Of a stretch of 64,000 bases of DNA, positions 60,045 through 64,000 are shown piece after piece. The DNA is from Caballeronia peredens. Its GTDB lineage: Bacteria > Pseudomonadota > Gammaproteobacteria > Burkholderiales > Burkholderiaceae. A program made the translations under genes and the position numbers. Under the pieces are notes generated by a model. That model saw nothing but the letters and a program-made list of their open reading frames with translations. It was not told the DNA's origin and did no database searches. The DNA lies in assembly GCA_001544595.2 (NCBI GenBank), contig FCOH02000003.1:248001-312000 (forward strand), given 5' to 3'. Each line of letters opens with the position of its first letter. Position 1 is the stretch's first letter.

Positions 60045-61583
60045 ATGAAGGTGCTTGCCGTCCATCCTAGCGGTCTGATGTACACCCGCGTATTCCTCCG
60101 ACTCGAACCGCTCGGGCTCGAGACCGTCGCGGCTGCCATGCGACAGGCAGGACACGAAGTCCGCCTGATCGATCTGCAGGTTGAAACACATCGCGATCTC
60201 GATCGCCTTCTGCACCGCTGGCGCCCCGACGCGCTCTGCTTCTCCGGCAACTATCTGGCCAACATTCCCGAAATAATCGATCTCGCCCGCGCGGTGAAGC
60301 AAGTTCTGCCGCATTGTTTCGTGTTCGTCGGCGGGCATAGCGCATCGTTCACGGCCGGCGACATGCTGCGCCACGCGCAAGGCGCGATCGATTGCGTTTT
60401 GAAAGGCGAAGGCGAGGCGTCGGTGAACGCGCTGCTGCAAGCGGCCGCAACGCAGGGCGATCTGCTCGCCGTGCCGGGCGCGGTGACGAGCGAAGGCTCG
60501 GGGCCGCCGCCCCGTTTCGTCGAAAGCCTCGACGATATTCTGCCCGCGCGCGATCTGTTGCGGCATCGGCGCAAGTACTTCATCGGCACGCTGGACCCTT
60601 GCGCATCGATCGAGTTTGCGCGCGGTTGCCCGTGGGATTGCGTGTTCTGCAGCGCCTGGACCTTCTATGGGCGCAGCTATCGTTCGCGCAGTCCCGAAGT
60701 CATCGCCGGCGAACTGGCGTCGATACGCGAGCCGGGCGTGTTCATCGTGGACGACGTGGCCTTCGTGCACGCCGAACACGGCATGGAAATCGGCCGCGCG
60801 GTGGAAAAACGCGGCATCCGCAAGCAGTATTACCTGGAGACGCGCGGCGACGTGCTTCTGCGCAACAAAGACGTGTTTCGCTTCTGGCGCACGCTCGGCT
60901 TGCAGTACATGTTCATCGGCATGGAAGCGATCGACGCGGAAGGGTTGAAAGCGTTTCGCAAGCGCATCACGCTCGACAAGAATTTCGAGGCGCTGGAATT
61001 CGCACGCTCGCTCGGCATTACCGTCGCGCTCAATCTGATTGCCGATCCCGACTGGGACCGCGAGCGCTTCGAGACGGTGCGTCAATGGTGTCTGGAGATT
61101 CCGGAGATCGTGAACATCAGCGTGAACACGCCGTATCCCGGCACGGAAATCTGGCTGCGCGAACAGCGTCGCCTGACGAGCCTCGATTACCGCCTCTACG
61201 ACATTCAGCATGCGGTCCTCCCGACTCGCCTGCCGCTTCCCGAGTTCTATGCCGAACTCGTGCGCACGCAACAGGTGCTCAATCGCAAACACATGGGCTG
61301 GGCTGCGTTACGCGGCGCCGCCGGTCAGGCGATGCATTTGCTCATGCACGGGCAGACGAATTTCATCCGCATGCTGTGGCGCTTTAACTCCGTGTTCGAT
61401 CCACGCCTGCAACTCGGCGATCACGCGCGCGAAGTCCGCTACACGATGACGCCGCCGCCTGCTCCCGATGCAAGCTCGAACATCAAGGCCGTCTATGTGC
61501 ACGGGCCTGCGGGACGCAAGTCGCGGCGCATCGATGAAGCGACCGAAAAGTTCGTCGACGAAACGAGAATGGGCGCCGATTAG
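60045..61583 (+). CDS. hpnR: Hopanoid C-3 methylase (B12-binding radical SAM)
   Basis: A 512-residue radical SAM enzyme that adds a methyl group at C-3 of hopanoids. The N-terminal B12-binding fold shows MKVLAVHPSG, RLEPLGLETVAAAMR and LCFSGNYLANIP. The radical-SAM cluster is C195-PWD-C199-VF-C202. FIVDDVAFVHAEHG, YYLETRGDVLLRN and FIGMEAIDAEGLKAFRKRI follow the HpnR pattern. ATG 60045 has CAAGGAGA upstream. No other hopanoid gene is nearby, as is common for hpnR. Confidence 0.85.
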   Translation: MKVLAVHPSGLMYTRVFLRLEPLGLETVAAAMRQAGHEVRLIDLQVETHRDLDRLLHRWRPDALCFSGNYLANIPEIIDLARAVKQVLPHCFVFVGGHSASFTAGDMLRHAQGAIDCVLKGEGEASVNALLQAAATQGDLLAVPGAVTSEGSGPPPRFVESLDDILPARDLLRHRRKYFIGTLDPCASIEFARGCPWDCVFCSAWTFYGRSYRSRSPEVIAGELASIREPGVFIVDDVAFVHAEHGMEIGRAVEKRGIRKQYYLETRGDVLLRNKDVFRFWRTLGLQYMFIGMEAIDAEGLKAFRKRITLDKNFEALEFARSLGITVALNLIADPDWDRERFETVRQWCLEIPEIVNISVNTPYPGTEIWLREQRRLTSLDYRLYDIQHAVLPTRLPLPEFYAELVRTQQVLNRKHMGWAALRGAAGQAMHLLMHGQTNFIRMLWRFNSVFDPRLQLGDHAREVRYTMTPPPAPDASSNIKAVYVHGPAGRKSRRIDEATEKFVDETRMGAD

Positions 61584-61607
61584 CGCGCTGAAAAAGAGGA
61601 GATGACG

Positions 61608-62261
61608 ATGGCGACACTCAAGCAGATTCAGGCGAGACTCAAGAAGTTGCAGGCACAGGCCGAAAGCCTGATCGCCAGGCGCGCGCAAGCCGTGCTCGAC
61701 GATATCCGCGCGATGATGGAACGGCACGGCCTCACGACCGACGATATCGACAAACACGGCAGGACATCGAAGCGCGCGGCCAGCCCGCATGTCACCTTGC
61801 CTGCGCCGGCGGGACGGCGTGAAGCGGTCAAGAAGATGGCGAAGAAAGGCAAGCTGCCGGCCAAGTATCGCAATCCGAAGACGGGCGAGACTTGGAGCGG
61901 CTGGGCGCGCCCGCCCGCGTGGATCGCCAACGTCAAGGACCGCAGCAAGTTTCTGATCGATGCGGACGAAACGGAAAGCGCGACCAAGCCTAAAGCGGCT
62001 GTCAAGAAAACTGCTGCCAAGAAAATTGCCGCTAAGAAAGTCGCCACTAAGAAAGCCGCCACTAAGAAAGCAGCGGCCAAGAAAACGTTACCGTCGCAAG
62101 CGCGCGCGCCTGTCGCCAGGAAATCCAAATCAGCCGAGACCTCGACCAAACGCAGCGCGCCGCGCAAGAAGACTGCGACCGCAGCGGCTCCGCAAGACGT
62201 CGCGGAAACGCAGCCGGCATCGACCGCGCCAGCACCTGCGGACAGCAGCACCACAGCCTGA
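61608..62261 (+). CDS. H-NS-family nucleoid protein with lysine/alanine (histone H1-like) tail
   Basis: A 217-residue DNA-binding protein. Residues 1-45 form the oligomerising helical region (TLKQIQARLKKLQAQAESL). The H-NS C-terminal domain is around residues 85-118: KYRNPKTGETWSGWARPPAWI, where the Q/RGR groove-binding loop reads W-A-R. From residue 125 comes a tail of KKAAA-type pentads (AAKKI, AAKKV, ATKKA, ATKKA, AAKKT) and a Ser/Thr/Lys-rich end. Typical H-NS proteins are about 100-135 residues. ATG 61608 lies 6 nt after GAGGAG. Confidence 0.88.
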   Translation: MATLKQIQARLKKLQAQAESLIARRAQAVLDDIRAMMERHGLTTDDIDKHGRTSKRAASPHVTLPAPAGRREAVKKMAKKGKLPAKYRNPKTGETWSGWARPPAWIANVKDRSKFLIDADETESATKPKAAVKKTAAKKIAAKKVATKKAATKKAAAKKTLPSQARAPVARKSKSAETSTKRSAPRKKTATAAAPQDVAETQPASTAPAPADSSTTA

Positions 62262-62294
62262 AACATTGCTTCCGACGAATCGGCAAATGGCGCG

Positions 62295-62318
62295 CGCTAT
62301 TTTTCCTTAGCGTTTTTT
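62295..62318 (+). terminator. Weak intrinsic terminator after the H-NS-like gene
   Basis: CGCTA (62295-62299) pairs with TAGCG (62308-62312) around an 8-nt loop and six T residues follow. The stem is short. Confidence 0.4.
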
Positions 62319-62440
62319 CCACGTAAGTCAGGAAGAAAATTACCCGCGCCTTCGATGCATCGCGCATGTTCCATGCGGACTTCGTTATCGGCATGGTAGT
62401 TGCGTGAGTTCGTGCACCTGCCGAACACGTCGAGGACACC

Positions 62441-62758
62441 ATGCATCATTCGATCGAACCTCATGAGCTGACTCAGATCGATCTCTCACGTTTTCAGATC
62501 GTACAAGTGTCCGACGGGACGTTCACCGTCGTGTTGTGGGAAGCGCCCGAAACCGAATCGCAAGCGCTCGCCAATGCCCGCGCCGAAGCATCGACGCTGA
62601 CGATTCGCCTCTGCGATCCGCTCAACCCCGTGAGGCGCAAGGATGTCTGCGAGCATTTGCGCGCACATCTCGCCGCGTCGCGCACGCGGTCCGCATCAAT
62701 TCGCGACGCACGCGTCCGCACATTTGCTCAACGGGAAATCATTCACGCAACGGCCTGA
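62441..62758 (+). CDS. Hypothetical 105-residue protein
   Basis: I do not recognise this protein. Its ATG follows GAGGACACC. The N-terminal part forms a predicted beta/alpha unit (FQIVQVSDGTFTVVLWEAPETE, NARAEASTLTIRLCDPLN), then a basic C-terminus (RSASIRDARVRTFAQREI). No signal peptide or membrane segment. It ends just before an intrinsic terminator, so it is a separate transcription unit. Confidence 0.65.
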   Translation: MHHSIEPHELTQIDLSRFQIVQVSDGTFTVVLWEAPETESQALANARAEASTLTIRLCDPLNPVRRKDVCEHLRAHLAASRTRSASIRDARVRTFAQREIIHATA

Positions 62759-62787
62759 ATGCTCTTGATGTACCAAACCATCAACCA

Positions 62788-62813
62788 AACGCCGCTCTGA
62801 AACGCGGCGTTTT
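62788..62813 (+). terminator. Intrinsic terminator after the 105-residue gene
   Basis: AACGCCGC (62788-62795), 8-nt loop, GCGGCGTT (62804-62811), then T residues. About 30 bp past the stop codon. Confidence 0.7.
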
Positions 62814-62990
62814 CCCATTGTTTGAGATTGACGAAAACTCAATTGGCGTTTGGCCAGATTACAACGTCGCGCACTCCACCTACACTGCGTTCACATGTCG
62901 GGGGCGTTTCGAAATCAACGACACGTTCGCCGATTGCAGTTGCCGCCTGCACCTCAACTGCAACTTCCCTTTCTTCGTTGGAGCATTCTC

Positions 62991-63251
62991 GTGAACAAGC
63001 GACTCGTAGTGGGCTTTGCTATTGCATTGAGTTCTGTTTTTGCCGGTTCTGCATTTGCGGGCGGATATGGTCCTGCACCGCATTATCGTCCCGATGTCGG
63101 TGCGCCCGCTTCACAGCACGGCGTAAGCGCGCAAACCTTCGCGGCGGAAGAAGCGGCGCAAGGACGCGGCGGTTTCGTCGATACGTCGCGCACCGCGCAA
63201 AATCAAAACGGACAGGTTTCGGCTTCTGCTTCGAATCAGGTCTCGCAATAA
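62991..63251 (+). CDS. Hypothetical exported 86-residue protein
   Basis: Family not recognised. Residues 1-22 are a signal peptide (MNKRLVVGFAIALSSVFAGSAFA). The mature chain is Gly/Ala/Gln/Asn-rich (GYGPAPHYRPDVGAPASQHG, AQNQNGQVSASASNQVSQ) and looks disordered. GTG 62991 has TTGGAG upstream; longer in-frame starts give a basic, unconserved N-terminus. It is followed by a strong terminator. Confidence 0.75.
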   Translation: MNKRLVVGFAIALSSVFAGSAFAGGYGPAPHYRPDVGAPASQHGVSAQTFAAEEAAQGRGGFVDTSRTAQNQNGQVSASASNQVSQ

Positions 63252-63268
63252 AGCAATAAATATTGCTC

Positions 63269-63306
63269 AAGCGGACATGGCTCTCAAAAGCCGTGTCCGC
63301 TTTGAT
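63269..63306 (+). terminator. Intrinsic terminator after the exported protein gene
   Basis: AAGCGGACATGGCT (63269-63282) pairs with AGCCGTGTCCGCTT (63289-63302) with one G-U, loop CTCAAA, followed by a T-rich stretch. It overlaps the stop codon of the convergent aminotransferase gene. Confidence 0.75.
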
Positions 63307-64000
63307 TTTCCTTGATCGTTTTTTCCAGAAAATCCCAAAGCGCATCATCGGCGGAATAGGGAACATTGAATCTGAAGCACGGACTTTCCGCATCGTCCGG
63401 GCGGAAATATGAACCCGGCGCAAGCCATATTCCGTGCTGCAATGCGCGCGTCGCAACGGCGCTTCCCTCGGCCGGAGCGATCGGCAATGCGCCCCAGACG
63501 AACAATCCCGCGCGCGGACGTCGAAACAACTCCACGCCCAGCGCATCCATACGCTCTTCGACGAGCGCATGCGCATCCTTCAGTTTCTCGACGACGAATT
63601 CCACGTGACGCGCGTAACGCCCTTCCGTGAGCACTTTCTCGACGATGCGTTCCGTCGCCTCCGATGAAGTCAGTCCCACCGCCATCTTGGTGCGCGCGAG
63701 TTCGCGCAGCACTTCCCGTTCGGCGACGACATATCCGCAGCGCAACGCGGGCGTGATCGTCTTCGCAAATCCGCCGACGTAAAGCACGCGATTGAGCCCT
63801 TCCATCGACGCCAATAGCGGCGCGCCGGGCGGCGCGAGTTCGCGGTTCACGTCGTCTTCGACGACCCACAGGCCGTGGCGCTCCGCAATCTGCATCAGAC
63901 GAAACGCCGACGCCATGCCGAACGTCGCGCCCGTCGGATTCTGCAGCGTGGTATTGAGAAACACCGCTTTCGGCCGATGCTCGATCACGATGCGTTCGAA
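63284..64000 (-). CDS. PLP-dependent aminotransferase domain, C-terminal part (MocR or aminotransferase)
   Basis: The reading frame is open to the right window edge; only about 239 C-terminal residues are visible. NTTLQNPTGATFGMASAFRLMQIAERHGLWVVEDDVNRELAPPG and YVGGFAKTITPALRCGYVV carry the fold-type I PLP site: D in VVEDDV and the Schiff-base K in GFAKTITP. The C-terminal FRFNVPYSADDALWDFLE is as in MocR-type regulators. The N-terminal half, which would show whether a GntR HTH is present, is outside the window. Confidence 0.85.
   Translation of the reverse strand, partial: FERIVIEHRPKAVFLNTTLQNPTGATFGMASAFRLMQIAERHGLWVVEDDVNRELAPPGAPLLASMEGLNRVLYVGGFAKTITPALRCGYVVAEREVLRELARTKMAVGLTSSEATERIVEKVLTEGRYARHVEFVVEKLKDAHALVEERMDALGVELFRRPRAGLFVWGALPIAPAEGSAVATRALQHGIWLAPGSYFRPDDAESPCFRFNVPYSADDALWDFLEKTIKENQSGHGF

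Noticed and set aside
61998..62090. Regular 15-bp repeats resembling a non-coding tandem array
   Set aside because: They encode the KKAAA pentads of the H-NS-like tail.

Overview
The window is GC-rich and reads as chromosomal DNA of a Burkholderiaceae bacterium, most like Paraburkholderia or Caballeronia. This rests on gene content: a betaproteobacterial cellulose operon (bcsD-bcsP-bcsQ-bcsA-bcsB-bcsZ-bcsC), DUF3331, DUF1059, DUF4148, DUF934 and DUF2970 proteins, an H-NS protein with a lysine/alanine tail, a hopanoid C-3 methylase (HpnR) and a 1630-residue NAD-glutamate dehydrogenase. I see no rRNA, tRNA, CRISPR array, insertion sequence or prophage. It looks like core or stable accessory genome.

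Layout. 1-1.7 kb: end of a ZntB-like transporter, an NTF2-like protein and a divergent TetR regulator with two copies of a palindromic operator between them. 1.8-7.9 kb: a MocR regulator divergent from a polyamine-type ABC importer (ATPase, binding protein, two permeases), followed by a folded-RNA candidate. 8-9.9 kb: DUF3331 protein, NmrA-like oxidoreductase, and an orphan 65-residue gene with its own terminator. 10.4-23.2 kb: the cellulose operon, with translational overlaps from bcsP to bcsC and an unusual Tyr/Pro/Gln repeat linker in BcsC. 23.2-32.5 kb: LysR regulator, Fur-controlled TonB receptor with a PiuC-type hydroxylase, LysR/FUSC aromatic-acid efflux pair, and a succinyl-CoA:acetate CoA-transferase. 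32.6-42.2 kb: host-attachment protein, FAD oxidase, the very large glutamate dehydrogenase, cupin, a Tat-type LEA2 lipoprotein, a DUF457 membrane protein and a YgjP-like metalloprotease.

42.2-45.5 kb is the most unusual locus. A cobalt-type nitrile hydratase (alpha, beta) is followed by an accessory protein that appears fused to a DUF3293 domain, then a tautomerase and a 4'-phosphopantetheinyl transferase, all overlapping or nearly touching. 45.5-54.7 kb: small metabolic genes (DUF1059, GNAT, cupin, alpha/beta hydrolase with M14 carboxypeptidase, acyl-CoA dehydrogenase, MazG-like, NDH-2-like oxidoreductase, ketopantoate reductase, DUF2970). 54.8-58.2 kb: CysI-like sulfite reductase with DUF934, and two small heat-shock proteins behind a structured leader. 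58.2-64 kb: amino-acid binding protein, methyltransferase, hpnR, H-NS-like protein, two orphans, and the C-terminal part of a PLP aminotransferase or MocR protein running off the end.

Regulatory symmetry is frequent in the divergent gaps: I could place candidate operators for the TetR, MocR and AaeR-like LysR regulators and a Fur box. No single completely new system is proven here. The best leads are the fused nitrile hydratase accessory protein with its operon partners, the orphan gene and promoter architecture ahead of the cellulose operon, and the candidate RNA structures at 7.9, 26.9 and 57.2 kb.
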